Source: Acinetobacter terrestris (GTDB taxonomy: Bacteria > Pseudomonadota > Gammaproteobacteria > Pseudomonadales > Moraxellaceae). Taken from it: 64,000 bases of DNA. The notes under the pieces were generated by a model. It saw nothing but the letters and a program-made list of their open reading frames with translations. It did not search any database and was not told the DNA's origin. The stretch spans positions 186,001-250,000 of the forward strand of contig NZ_SJNZ01000001.1 of the NCBI RefSeq assembly GCF_004331155.1. The letters run 5' to 3'. Position 1 is the stretch's first letter, and every line of letters starts with the position of its first letter. The translations under genes and the position numbers were made by a program. Shown here in pieces: positions 37,896 through 48,200 of this stretch.

Positions 37896-38390
37896 TTAAT
37901 TTACTGAATTTTCAGGCTTTTCATAACGAATTTCATTGATATACCACTGTTTCTTGCCTAAAGGGGTCAGCACCTCAACTTCATCATCCACTTGTTTTCC
38001 GAGTAAAGCACGTGCCATAGGCGAATCAATTGAAATATGCTGCGGATGATGATCATAAATTTCATCTACACCAACCACACGTAAGGTTTTTTGTTCACCT
38101 TCCTCATTCTCAATATCCACCCAGGCCCCAAAATACACCTTACCCTCTTGTTCAGGTGAAAAATCAATAATTTTAAGCTCTTCTAAACGCTTGCCCAGGT
38201 AACGAACCCGACGGTCAATCTTACGTAAAATTTGTTTATTATATTGATAATCAGCGTTTTCACTACGGTCGCCGAGACTCGCCGCCCAGTTCACTTTTTG
38301 GGTAATTTCTGGTCGTTCTTCATGCCACAAATGCTGTAATTCTGCGACCAGTTTGTCATGTCCAGAACGTGTAATTAAGTTAGATTTCAT
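37896..38390 (-). CDS. greB: Transcription elongation factor GreB
   Basis: Stimulates RNA cleavage by backtracked RNA polymerase. 164 residues. N-terminal coiled coil that enters the secondary channel, with the acidic tip GDRSENADYQYNKQILRKID (about 40-59), then an FKBP-like C-terminal domain (VYFGAWVDIENEEGE, SPMARALLGKQVDDEVEV). The sequence YQYNKQILRKIDRRVRYL distinguishes GreB from GreA. Divergent from the mltF-like gene at a distance of about 360 bases. Confidence 0.94.
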   Translation of the reverse strand: MKSNLITRSGHDKLVAELQHLWHEERPEITQKVNWAASLGDRSENADYQYNKQILRKIDRRVRYLGKRLEELKIIDFSPEQEGKVYFGAWVDIENEEGEQKTLRVVGVDEIYDHHPQHISIDSPMARALLGKQVDDEVEVLTPLGKKQWYINEIRYEKPENSVN

Positions 38391-38754
38391 AGTATTTTTT
38401 GATATTGGGCTTACAATTCGCTTACAAGAATGATCTATTTTATCCGCTATTTACACACAACTAAAGTTTATAAAATTAATTCTTCAATTAAATTAAATCT
38501 TTATGTTACATATTTCTAAAAAGTTTCGTACAAAATTTGACAAGTCTATTTTTCACCCTTATTATGCGCGCATGTTTTTAAATCGTCTATTTTTTAATCT
38601 ATGTAGAAATTCTACATTATTCTCCTTTTAATCCAATGTCATTTTGAATGACGTCATGACTGCCCAACCCTTATTGAATTTATCAAACTTGAAAGAGCTT
38701 GAGGCATGTGCGCCTTTGCTTTTTAGGGCATAAATTACTTGTAGCGGAGACAAC
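38391..38754. other. Spacer upstream of greB and mltF-like gene
   Basis: AT-rich divergent region of about 360 bases with the promoters of greB and the lytic transglycosylase gene. No gene or clear structured RNA seen. Confidence 0.4.
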
Positions 38755-39864
38755 ATGCACAGTAGTTCAACTTCTGGGGTGAGGCTTTGCCTTAACTCTT
38801 TAAAATCTTCTCTCTCATTAAAAATTCTTGCGTTCAGTACCCTGTTAATTCCATTTCACAGTATTAATGCAAGTAAATCGTACCAATACGATTCTGTCGT
38901 TAACGGCAAGCAACTCACCGTTGTTTCAGTTGAAAATTCAACCACAGTATTTAAAGATGGCTCCCACTTACATGGTTTTGGTTATGACCTCGCGCGTAAC
39001 TATGCCAACAGCTTAAACGTCAAACTGGTGTTTAAGACTGTGCCTGATAACGCCACAGCACTAAAATGGGTATCGCAAGGTAAAGCAAACTTTGCCATGA
39101 CGACAGCAGACGTCCGTTCAATTGAGCAAAAACGTCTGACTTCTTTTTCCGCAACCTGCGGTGATATCGGCAGCTTGCAACAAAATGGCCTAAATACCAG
39201 CCTGAATTGGGTATTTAAGCACGCGGATGATCCACTCACACAAACGGCAAGTGGTTTTGTCTGTCGGGGCAAACAGTCCGGCTCGATTCGTCAATTGGCT
39301 TCATTCTATAACCAAAATGCGGTTAAAGAAGAGTCATGGGATAGTATTCAGCGTGATCTAAATCAGCGTATGCCGATTTATAAAGCCAGTTTTAAAAATA
39401 CTGCAGCAAAATACGATTTAGATTGGCACCTATTGGCAGCAATTGGTTATCAGGAGTCGTATCTGAAACCTAATTCTGTTTCGCCTACCGGCGTTCGTGG
39501 TTTGATGATGCTGACCAACAGTACAGCAAAAGCAATGGGTGTAAGTAACCGAACTGACCCTGCGCAAAGTATTGAAGGTGGCGCTAAATATTATGACCAG
39601 ATGTTGAGTCGTTATTCTGATGTGCCTTATCCTGACCGTAACTGGTATGCACTTGTGGCTTATAACATGGGGCCGGGTGCAGTAAACAATATTCAGAAAC
39701 GAATTCGTGCACAAGGCAAAAACCCCAATAACTGGGTCAATCTGTATAGTTATTTAGACCGTAACAAAGCCAGCAATGGCCGTTACCGTCAAGCGGTACA
39801 GTATGTGACGCGTATCCGCTCTTATTTAGAACATATTAAAACTACACAGTTAGTGAATATTTAA
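38755..39864 (+). CDS. mltF: MltF-like lytic murein transglycosylase
   Basis: 369 residues. Signal-like N-terminus (hydrophobic LKILAFSTLLIPFHS), an ABC-type solute-binding-like domain (about 45-200: LHGFGYDLARNYANSLNVKL, ALKWVSQGKANFAMTTADV) shorter than in E. coli MltF (518 residues), then a GH23 SLT domain (about 210-360) with catalytic Glu in AIGYQESYLKPNS, TGVRGLMMLT, and YNMGPGAVNN. It cuts peptidoglycan with 1,6-anhydro product formation. GGAG precedes the ATG by six bases. No lipobox Cys is visible. The symbol reflects domain order, so alternative naming is possible. Confidence 0.82.
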   Translation: MHSSSTSGVRLCLNSLKSSLSLKILAFSTLLIPFHSINASKSYQYDSVVNGKQLTVVSVENSTTVFKDGSHLHGFGYDLARNYANSLNVKLVFKTVPDNATALKWVSQGKANFAMTTADVRSIEQKRLTSFSATCGDIGSLQQNGLNTSLNWVFKHADDPLTQTASGFVCRGKQSGSIRQLASFYNQNAVKEESWDSIQRDLNQRMPIYKASFKNTAAKYDLDWHLLAAIGYQESYLKPNSVSPTGVRGLMMLTNSTAKAMGVSNRTDPAQSIEGGAKYYDQMLSRYSDVPYPDRNWYALVAYNMGPGAVNNIQKRIRAQGKNPNNWVNLYSYLDRNKASNGRYRQAVQYVTRIRSYLEHIKTTQLVNI

Positions 39865-39878
39865 TATCTTCGAATATA

Positions 39879-39911
39879 AAAAAAGCTTACCCAAGGGTAA
39901 GCTTTTTTTAT
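39879..39911. terminator. Bidirectional terminator
   Basis: Stem AAAAAAGCTTACCC / GGGTAAGCTTTTTT between the convergent mltF-like and SCP2 genes; T runs on both strands. Confidence 0.9.
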
Positions 39912-39923
39912 GCTTAAAAGTTC

Positions 39924-40307
39924 TTAAGTGGTTTGCTCAAGCACTTTCTTGAATAAATCTTTTTGTTCTTGGCTTGGCTTGGCAGTTTGTAAAGCCATCA
40001 ATTGCGACATATCGCCTTGAACTTTAATTTTGCCGGTCATGAATGCTTGCATTGCAGCCGCCATATCAAATTCCAGGAACACTTTACGAAGGGTTTCACC
40101 ATCCATATTCAAAGTGGTTTTGGCATTTGGAGATAGACCTTTTTTAATTGCACCACCATCCAAAGACAATTCTGTATTGCCTTCTGATTCTGTCACTACT
40201 AAGTTAATTGCCAAATTTGCAAGTGCAGGTGGCAAGTTTAAATCACCCGCTTGAGCAGTTAAGCTATCTACAGTTGAAAACCAATCATCAGTTAAAAAGG
40301 TAGGCAT
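39924..40307 (-). CDS. SCP2 sterol-binding domain protein
   Basis: 127 residues, a single SCP2-like lipid-binding domain: LAINLVVTESEGNTELSLDG, the TTLNMDGETLRKVFLEFDM stretch and the typical end AFMTGKIKVQGDMSQLMAL. Bacterial members are thought to bind lipids or acyl chains; the ligand here is unknown. GGA lies six bases before the ATG. Single gene. Confidence 0.88.
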   Translation of the reverse strand: MPTFLTDDWFSTVDSLTAQAGDLNLPPALANLAINLVVTESEGNTELSLDGGAIKKGLSPNAKTTLNMDGETLRKVFLEFDMAAAMQAFMTGKIKVQGDMSQLMALQTAKPSQEQKDLFKKVLEQTT

Positions 40308-40481
40308 GATCTTTCCTCAATTTATTCGTTCATTTGTGTCGCCTATCCAGACAACATCTTTGTGAAGCTATTTATGCTTGACGCTTGTTATAGCATGTAA
40401 AATTGTTTTCTGCTTAAGGTTTTTTGCACGATACGTTCAATTTTTATATTTTTAATACATTACTTAACTAAATCAAATATA

Positions 40482-40513
40482 TAAAATAGACACCAATTCT
40501 AAAACTGGTGTCT
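40482..40513 (-). terminator. Terminator of ttcA
   Basis: Stem AGACACCA / TGGTGTCT around a 9-base loop, followed on the minus strand by an AT-rich run containing TTTT. Confidence 0.75.
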
Positions 40514-40523
40514 AGCATCACCA

Positions 40524-41444
40524 TTATTCAGCAGCGAAACCTAAATTCACCATATTGATACGTTTGCTTTGCGCTTCATCTTCTGTAGAACAGCTCGCGG
40601 TGAAATCAATTTCACGTTGCTCATCTAAAGCTTCAAAGTCAAACAGTTCACGATCGGCCAATTGTGACGGCGATACGTTTTGCATGGCACCAAAAATACT
40701 GTGTAAACGCTTCGGATATTGCGCATCCCATTCACGCAGCATATTGTTGATCATTGCGCGCTGCAGATTTTCCTGTGAACCACATAAGTTACACGGAATA
40801 ATCGGGAACTGACGCATTTCTGCATACTTGATGATGTCTTTTTCTTCCACATAAGCCAGTGGACGAATCAGGATATTCTTCTTGTCAGATGACAAGAGTT
40901 TTGGTGGCATGGCTTTTAAGCTGCCGCCATGGAACAAGTTCAAGAAGAAGGTCGCCATAATGTCATCACGGTGATGACCTAAAGCCACCTTAGTCGCGCC
41001 AATTTCTTGAGCAAAGCCATATAACGAACCACGACGTAAACGCGAGCACACTGCACAATACGTTTTACCTTCAGGAGTCAGTTTTTTGGTAATGCTGTAG
41101 GTGTCTTTTTCCAGAATGTAATATGGAATGTTATTTTCTTCCAAATAACGTGGCAAGACATCTTCAGGAAAACCCGGCTGCTTTTGGTCAAGGTTCACCG
41201 CAACGACATCGAAATTTATGGGTGCAATACGTTTAAACTGCAACATAATGTCGAGCAAGGTATAACTGTCTTTACCACCAGAAATGCATACCATCACCTT
41301 GTCACCTTCTTCGAGCATTTTAAAATCACGAATGGCATGACCGACTTGGCGGCGAAGCTTTTTCAACAAACGGTAATATGCCGAACTTGTTGGCAGTTCT
41401 GGTTTGAAATTAAATCCTTGTTCGGACTCAACTGGCGAGTACAT
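40524..41444 (-). CDS. ttcA: tRNA 2-thiocytidine(32) synthetase TtcA
   Basis: Iron-sulfur enzyme that thiolates cytidine 32 of certain tRNAs using ATP. 306 residues. PP-loop ATPase motif SGGKDS at 55-60, the Cys pair CAVC at 130-133 and the later CNLC at 217-220 that together hold the [4Fe-4S] cluster, and [15 protein letters not shown] near 155. All family motifs are intact. Confidence 0.96.
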   Translation of the reverse strand: MYSPVESEQGFNFKPELPTSSAYYRLLKKLRRQVGHAIRDFKMLEEGDKVMVCISGGKDSYTLLDIMLQFKRIAPINFDVVAVNLDQKQPGFPEDVLPRYLEENNIPYYILEKDTYSITKKLTPEGKTYCAVCSRLRRGSLYGFAQEIGATKVALGHHRDDIMATFFLNLFHGGSLKAMPPKLLSSDKKNILIRPLAYVEEKDIIKYAEMRQFPIIPCNLCGSQENLQRAMINNMLREWDAQYPKRLHSIFGAMQNVSPSQLADRELFDFEALDEQREIDFTASCSTEDEAQSKRINMVNLGFAAE

Positions 41445-41943
41445 AGACGAGATTTACCCATAAATAAAAATACCGCGCAATTTTATCCGATCTGGCCTCA
41501 CATCGCACCAAAAGAATGTAATTTCTGAAAATTGATTATTGTTGTCATTTTCATGTAATCAGCCCTATGTTATTTTGGACGATGCAGTTCAAATTTTGTT
41601 CATGATGCTTACCAATTGTACTTTTCCACAGTTGTCCACAAAACCTGTGGATAACTTTGTGGATTTCAAAAGGCTTGACAAGGTGTCTGACCTATTGTTT
41701 AAGGCTTCTATTTAAATTGATCATTTTTTGATCAATTTTATTATTTATAAAAATCAATGGCTTAATAGTGTCAAGTTATCCTGATTAAAAAAAATTAAAT
41801 ATTTTTTTGATTACTATCTCTGCAATTAACACTTGCTTTTTACAAACTTGCAGAGAAATAAGTTACACAATGCTTTTTATTCTGTTTTTTTTTGTTAAAC
41901 TCCTGTTGAACTGTTTAGATCAGATTTTTTTCTCTATAAAAAA
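41445..41943. other. Spacer of about 500 bases with DnaA-box cluster
   Basis: Very AT-rich, non-coding. Besides the DnaA-box cluster described separately, it has a TTGACA at 41676-41681 without a well-spaced -10. No small gene seen. Confidence 0.5.
41622..41666. promoter_or_regulatory. Cluster of four DnaA-box-like sequences
   Basis: TTTTCCACA (41622-41630) and TTGTCCACA (41632-41640) on the plus strand, then TGTGGATAA (41646-41654, a perfect consensus box on the minus strand) and TGTGGATTT (41658-41666). Starts are 10, 14 and 12 bases apart, roughly helically phased and arranged head to head. No replication gene is adjacent. Confidence 0.65.
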
Positions 41944-42813
41944 ATGAAAAATAACATTGTAAGCATGGGACTTTATTTTTTGGGGTGTGTGACAGCTGGT
42001 TCTGTTGCAGCGACCAGTCATGCCGGCCAAACCATCTATCAGCTAAAAGAATCAAATGGCACGACCCTACTCACTAATAAACAGGGCCGTTACAGTCATT
42101 TAAAAGTTGAAAAGAAAACCTATTATCCTGATAGCAATATGCATAGTTATAGCAACTGGGGCTCATCTGAAGCTTCGGTATTGCCCAGCTATAGCCGTAA
42201 TAAAAATGCCTTTGACCACATCATTAAACAGGCTGCTGCACAACACGGTATTTCTGAAGGCTTGATTAAAGCAGTCATGCATACTGAATCCGGCTTTAAT
42301 GTCAATGCGCGCTCGCCTGTCGGTGCACAAGGATTGATGCAACTGATGCCTGCCACGGCGCGACGCTTTAATGTTTCAAATGCCTATGATCCCCAGCAAA
42401 ATATTATGGCTGGGGCAAAATATTTGTCTTGGCTGATGAAACGCTTTAACGGTAATACTTCACTGGTTTTGGCCAGCTATAATGCCGGTGAAGGAAATGT
42501 TGCAAAATATGGCGGCATTCCCCCGTTTAAAGAAACCCAAGATTATGTAAGACGGGTCAGCAGCCGTTATAGCAACTTGTACTCAAATGGAATTGCCAGC
42601 AGTTCAACTTCAAGCAATAATGCCCCGACTGAAAATGCAAGAATTATCGCGCAATCTAATTCTGATGAGTCAACAGCATCGAACGCTACACCACATTATA
42701 GTGCGCAGCGCCAAATCATTATGGCCGCTGACGGTAGTTTTACCGATGCTCCTATAGGCTCGTTTGCCACGGCACATGCCACGGCTTCTGCGAAAATTTC
42801 AATTACCGACTAA
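41944..42813 (+). CDS. Lytic transglycosylase, GH23 (SLT) domain
   Basis: 289 residues. Hydrophobic N-terminal signal (SMGLYFLGCVTAGSVAATSHA), a DUF4124-like start (TIYQLKESNGTTLLTNKQG), then the SLT domain (about 95-210) with catalytic Glu in VMHTESGFN, SPVGAQGLMQLMPATARRF, NIMAGAKYLSWL and ASYNAGEGNV. The tail is Ser/Asn/Thr-rich and disordered. Acts on periplasmic peptidoglycan. No ribosome binding site is seen before the ATG. A DnaA-box cluster lies about 300 bases upstream. Confidence 0.9.
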   Translation: MKNNIVSMGLYFLGCVTAGSVAATSHAGQTIYQLKESNGTTLLTNKQGRYSHLKVEKKTYYPDSNMHSYSNWGSSEASVLPSYSRNKNAFDHIIKQAAAQHGISEGLIKAVMHTESGFNVNARSPVGAQGLMQLMPATARRFNVSNAYDPQQNIMAGAKYLSWLMKRFNGNTSLVLASYNAGEGNVAKYGGIPPFKETQDYVRRVSSRYSNLYSNGIASSSTSSNNAPTENARIIAQSNSDESTASNATPHYSAQRQIIMAADGSFTDAPIGSFATAHATASAKISITD

Positions 42814-42840
42814 TCGTGTTGATTGTTTGAAATCTGCCTG

Positions 42841-42848
42841 CCCCCCCC
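42841..42848. repeat. C8 homopolymer between two genes
   Basis: Eight consecutive C in an AT-rich spacer about 110 bases upstream of htpX. Confidence 0.9.
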
Positions 42849-42958
42849 AGAATTACTTATTTTTCTCCTTGAATTTTTAAGACTTACACCTCATATTTAC
42901 TACGATGATTTTTGATTCATAAATCAGATTATTTTTTTATTATAAGAGGATTCTCTCA

Positions 42959-43864
42959 ATGATGCGGATTGGTTTGTTCTTGCTTACCAACCTCGCGGTA
43001 CTGGTTGTAGCTGGCATTATTTTGTCACTCTTCGGTGTCGGTAGTTACCATGGCGCGGGTGGCTTAAATCTTGGCAACCTAATGGTCATCTGTTTTGTCT
43101 TTGGTATGGTTGGTTCTATCATTTCCCTGTTCATGTCAAAATGGATGGCGAAAAAAACCACAGGGACAGAGCTTATTGATCCCAACGCGCCTCGTAATCA
43201 AGCAGAAGCATGGTTATTACAAGAAATTGCGCAATTGTCGCAACGCGCTGGTATTAATATGCCAGAAGTGGGGATCTTCCCTTCTTACCAGTCCAATGCT
43301 TTTGCAACAGGTTGGAACAAAAACGACGCTTTAGTAGCCGTTTCAACGGGTTTACTCGAACGAATGAACAAAGATGAACTTCGTGCGGTACTTGCGCATG
43401 AAATTGGTCACGTTGCCAATGGCGATATGGTGACTCTTGCCCTGATTCAGGGTGTCGTCAATGCCTTTGTGATGTTCTTTGCACGTGTCGTCGGTGATTT
43501 TATTGACCGCAACGTATTTGGTCGTGAAGACGGCGAAGCACCGGGACTGGCTTACTTCGGGATTACCATCGTACTGGATATTGTGTTTGGTATTCTGGCA
43601 TCTTCTATCGTGATGTGGTTCTCACGTCAGCGTGAATATCGTGCCGATGAAGCAGGTGCACGTTTAGCCGGCAAACAAGCCATGATTTCAGCATTGTTAC
43701 GTTTACAAGCAGAATCAGAACTGCCTGATCAAATGCCTAAAGAAATGAAAGCATTTGCAATTGCGGAAGGTAAGGAACAAGGTTTCAGCCTAGCCGCTTT
43801 GTTCCAAACTCACCCAACCATTGAACAACGTGTGGCTGCACTACATCAGTTAAACTGCCCATAA
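42959..43864 (+). CDS. htpX: Protease HtpX
   Basis: Membrane-bound M48 zinc metalloprotease of inner-membrane quality control, working alongside FtsH (encoded at 60.0-61.9 kb). 301 residues. Two N-terminal membrane helices (about 4-25 and 38-58), zinc site HEIGH at 147-151, a second hydrophobic region (about 195-215), and the third zinc ligand Glu in [14 protein letters not shown]. The [14 protein letters not shown] start matches the family; AGGA is upstream. Confidence 0.96.
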   Translation: MMRIGLFLLTNLAVLVVAGIILSLFGVGSYHGAGGLNLGNLMVICFVFGMVGSIISLFMSKWMAKKTTGTELIDPNAPRNQAEAWLLQEIAQLSQRAGINMPEVGIFPSYQSNAFATGWNKNDALVAVSTGLLERMNKDELRAVLAHEIGHVANGDMVTLALIQGVVNAFVMFFARVVGDFIDRNVFGREDGEAPGLAYFGITIVLDIVFGILASSIVMWFSRQREYRADEAGARLAGKQAMISALLRLQAESELPDQMPKEMKAFAIAEGKEQGFSLAALFQTHPTIEQRVAALHQLNCP

Positions 43865-43900
43865 GATTTAATTAAAAATATCGTTTGATTAAATTGATAT

Positions 43901-43932
43901 GAAAAAAGCCTCCACATGGAGGCTTTTTTAAT
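43901..43932 (+). terminator. Terminator of htpX
   Basis: Stem AAAAAAGCCTCC / GGAGGCTTTTTT with loop ACAT. Confidence 0.92.
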
Positions 43933-44440
43933 GCTGTTGAATCCAACGTAACACGCACTATGCCACGAGCTTTTAAGACCGAGTTCTGGATGATGAAAAA
44001 AATTCCAGACTTAAACGTCCTCTATTCAGAATTATCTATTAGAGCTCTTTCATAAATCATTTTTTTAATCACTACAAAGGAAATTCCCTCTCCTTGTAGA
44101 AGACTTGCGGAGCATGCTCCTCAGGGAGAGGTTTCTATAAAAACACCCTCATTCTCCTGCAAAGCAATGCTTCTCATCCCAGAGGGAGAAAGGGCTTCAA
44201 TATCTATTTAGATATAAATAGACCAACGATCATTTTTTGATTTATGAAAGAGATCTATTGATTAGAGTGATAGACCGATTGCAAACCCAGCATGCGATAA
44301 AAATTAGATGTAACGTTAAAATTGATCGCTGCTAAATTCGCAGCAATATAATTCATAGCTTTTATCCATAGCCCTTTTCCATAGTTCTTAGCCAGCGTTT
44401 TTATCCATCAATTCTTCGTTATAAATCTCAGCGAGCAAAA
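43933..44440. other. Spacer of about 500 bases with a palindromic repeat
   Basis: Non-coding. It holds the repeat at 44088-44197 and, at 44361-44409, three similar TTTATCCAT / TTTTCCAT words. No gene with a credible start was found. Confidence 0.5.
44088..44197. repeat. Palindromic intergenic repeat, copy 2
   Basis: CCCTCTCC ... GGGAGAGG (about 44088-44132) followed by ACCCTCATTC ... CCCAGAGGGAGAAAGGG (about 44147-44194). Both parts resemble the 21141-21236 element in reverse orientation. Confidence 0.6.
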
Positions 44441-45031
44441 TCAAAAAGCATTCAGTCCTTGAAACCATTGCCATAACCAGCTCAAACTAAACCACATTGC
44501 TATTAATATCAACACTAAAACGATTGCGCCCAAAAGGTCAGGAATATGTAACCACAACCAGGCCACCACAGGATTGCGCCAGAAGGCTGAGCTCTGCTGT
44601 TTATGCTCCAGGCTCTCATGCAAAAATGGATGAACCACATGGGAATCACTGCGGATCTGATATTCTTCGCGAATATGCTCATGCACAATCGTTAAAGCTT
44701 TACGGCTTGGACGAATAAAAATATCAAAAACCGTTCCAACCACAGGGATAAAACCAACTACAGCATCCATCATGGCCAGTTTGATCACTGGATTGAGCTT
44801 GCTTTGTGGCACCCCTATTTGCTTGGCTTTATAAATGGCATAGCAGGTCAATACAAATCCTGCGACATCTCCGGCAACGGGAATAGTACTTAATGCGGCA
44901 TCCGCACCAACCCCCTGCTTGGTAAATGGAATCCGTACCACCGAGTCCATCATATTGGCAAACTTGGCCAAATCCCGCTCTAGACGCACCACTTCTTGCT
45001 GGCTAAGTTTTTTTTGTTGTTGCTCTGGCAT
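44441..45031 (-). CDS. DUF4112 membrane protein
   Basis: 196 residues from MPEQQQKK at 45031; an in-frame ATG eight codons earlier lacks a ribosome binding site. Conserved DUF4112 block FANMMDSVVRIPFTKQGVGADAAL..., IPVAGDVAGFVLTCY and MMDAVVGFIPVVGTVFDIF (about 20-115), hydrophobic and Gly/Pro-rich, then one C-terminal membrane helix (LLGAIVLVLILIAMWFSL). Function of the family is not established. Monocistronic as far as I can see. Confidence 0.8.
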   Translation of the reverse strand: MPEQQQKKLSQQEVVRLERDLAKFANMMDSVVRIPFTKQGVGADAALSTIPVAGDVAGFVLTCYAIYKAKQIGVPQSKLNPVIKLAMMDAVVGFIPVVGTVFDIFIRPSRKALTIVHEHIREEYQIRSDSHVVHPFLHESLEHKQQSSAFWRNPVVAWLWLHIPDLLGAIVLVLILIAMWFSLSWLWQWFQGLNAF

Positions 45032-45282
45032 AAGCCTTAATTCCAAGGAAAGCATTATCTAAACACTTGAGATTACATCATATCTTGTCTTGTTGCTGTG
45101 TATCGATATGATTAATAAAGCAGTTTAATGCGCTGTAATAACCAATCAGGATTCATAGCCAGAACACTATTATTGATTCATATAAGCGTCTATCACCCGA
45201 CTCTTGCATCATGCTCATTTAATGCAGATCCACCACCAATAAGCATCATTAATATAATGCCTATTGATGTGATGAATAGCGC

Positions 45283-48200
45283 TCAAGATTCCTGTTGAGC
45301 TTTGCCCTTAAATAAAGTCCGGATCAGGACATACATAAATGGAATAAAAATCAGCACCAATATGGTCGCAAAAATTACGCCACCTAAAACACTGACTCCG
45401 ATTTCCTGGCGACTGGCCGCCCCTGCACCAAAGGCAAACACCAGTGGAATCACCCCTGCGCCAAAGGCAAGTGATGTCATGAGAATCGGGCGCAAACGCA
45501 AGCTTGCACCTTCCAAAGCAGCTTCAATGACACTGCGTCCTTGCGCTTGAGCCAGTGAGGCAAACTCTACAATTAAAATGGCATTTTTACAGGACAAGCC
45601 AATGGTGGTGAGTAATGCAATCTGGAAATAAATGTCATTGGGGAAACCGACAAAATAGCTAAACAGGATATTCCCGCCGATCCCTAAAGGAATGGCACTC
45701 ATCACAGCGGTAGGAATAGACCAGCTTTCATAAAGTGCAGCCAGACAGAGGAAAATAAAGCCAATCGAGATCAGGTAAAGTAACATCGCCTGATTACTGG
45801 ATTGCTTTTCTTCATAAGATAAACCGCTCCATGCCACATCAATACCCGGTTGCTGCCCGACCAGTTTGGCAACATCTTGCATAGCCAGACCCGAGCTCAC
45901 ATCTTTTGCGGTATCGGCTTCCATCTGTAGTGCGGTATAGCCCATATAGCGGTTCACCACTTCAGGGCCACCGCTCCAGGTCACATTGGCAAAATTGCTA
46001 AATGACACCATCTGGTTCAGATCATTGCGTACATACCAGTACTGTAAATCTTCAGGCTTGGAACGGAATTCGGCATCACCCTGCATCATCACGCGCTTAA
46101 TCCGGCCGCGGTCAATAAAGTCATTGATATAACTGCCGCCCCAAGCACTGGACAAGGTACTGTTAATGGCAGATTGCGACAGTCCATTGGCCATGGCCAG
46201 TTTCTGGTCAACATTGACTTTCAGTTCGGCTTTATCCGGATTGGAACGCTTATCCAGATTTTCAAAAGTAGAATATTGCTTTGCCTGTTCCTGCAGTTGC
46301 TTAAATTGAGTGTCCAGAAATTGACGTCCCTGACCATTCACATCGCGAATCCAAAAATCCAATCCATCGGTTTGACCTAAACCACTGACCGAAGATGGCA
46401 TGCTGACATTAATTTGTGCATTGGGATTTTTTTTGAAATGTTTTAAAGCACGCTCACGAATGGCTTGCGCTGAATTCTCTTTTCCAGAACGCTCATCCCA
46501 ATGGTTTAAGGCAATAAATCCTTGCCCCAGATTTTGCCCTGTTCCAGAAAAGTTACGCCCATAGCGAATCATCACCAAATTTACGTTGTCTTTTTCATTT
46601 TCCAGAAAATATTGTCGAACTTGTTCCCCTATTTCACGGCTTTTCGACATGGGTGCACCATCGACCAATTTAAACTGTACGCTTAATATGCCCTGATCTT
46701 CACTGGGAATAAAACTGGTCGGTAAGGCGCGATAAAACAAAGCAAAAACACTGATCAGTGCAGCAAAAACGACTAAGCAAATGGCTTTATGCTGAATAGT
46801 CAGATTCGACAATTTAAGATAACGATGTTTTAAACTATCCAACTTTTGATTAAACCACAGCGCCCATTTAGCCGGTTGTGGATTAGGCTTTAAAATCAGC
46901 GCACATAAAGCAGGCGTTAGAATCAGCGCGACAGCCAGAGATAAAGCCATGGCTGAAACCAAGGTAATTGAAAACTGGCGGTAAATCACTCCGGTCGAGC
47001 CACTAAAAAATGCCATGGGAATAAATACCGCAGTCAGCACCAGTGTAATCCCGATCAATGCACCACTAATTTCTTGCATGGACTCGATCGACGCTTGCTT
47101 CGCTGTTAATTGCTTCTCATGCATCAAGCGTTCGACGTTTTCAACCACTACAATCGCATCATCAACCAGAAGTCCAATCGCCAGTACCAAGGCAAATAAA
47201 GTTAAGGTGTTAATACTCATGCCCAGCACATACAGTACCGCCATGGTGCCTAGAATGACCACTGGCACGGTAATGGCGGGAATAAGGGTCGCTCGCCAGT
47301 TTTGCAGGAAGATAAACATCACCACAATCACCAGCAAAACCGCTTCAAACAGGGTCTTCACCACTTCCTTAATCGATTCTTGTACGAAAGGTGTGTTATC
47401 GCGTGGATATACCAGCTTATAGCCTTCAGGCAATTGTGCCGAAAGACGATCAACTTCTGTCTTAATTAAGGCCGAGGTCGCTAAAGCGTTGGCACCGGAT
47501 GCCAGGGAAATCCCCATCCCCGCAGATTCAAAACCATTAATGGTATTAAATGATTGATAATTTTCAGCACCTAACTCAATACGGGCGACATCTTTTAAAT
47601 AGATAAAACTGCCATCACGGGCAGATTTAACGATAATATTTTCAAACTCAGGCACCGTTTTTAAGCGCGAGCCTGACGTCACTTTAGCATTTAGATATTG
47701 ATCTTTGACGGTTGGCAAGTCACCCACTGCCCCGGCCGCCACTTGGGTATTTTGCGCTTCAATTGCTGCCCGAATATCACTGGGCATTAAATTGTATTGT
47801 TTTAATTTTGAAGGGTTCAGCCAAATTCGCATCGCATATTGCGAACCAAAAACATCAACTTCACCGACCCCTTCAATGCGCGCCAGCTCTTCTTCCAAAT
47901 GCGTCAACATATAATCTGACAGTGCAATATTGTCACTTTTACCCGATGCATCGTACAAGCCAATCACCATGTGGGTATCGCCAAGTGACTTGAATACATT
48001 TACCCCCTGACGCTGAACATCCTCAGGTAAACGATTCACTACCCCGTTAATTGCATTTTGTACCTGAACTTGTGCAGTATCAGGGTCAGTGCCATTTTCA
48101 AAACTAATGCTGATTCGACTACGGCCGGATGAATCACTACTTGAACTAAAATAAAGCAGATGATCAATGCCTTTGATTTGCTGTTCCAAAACCTGGGTCA

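Noticed and set aside
44361..44409. Three TTTATCCAT / TTTTCCAT words resembling DnaA boxes
   Set aside because: They have T at the position that is C in functional boxes (TTATCCACA), and spacing is irregular. Considered chance or a local duplication.
47015..47422. A 135-residue plus-strand frame inside the RND gene
   Set aside because: Runs antisense within the membrane-helix region, where codon bias makes long antisense frames common; no start signals.
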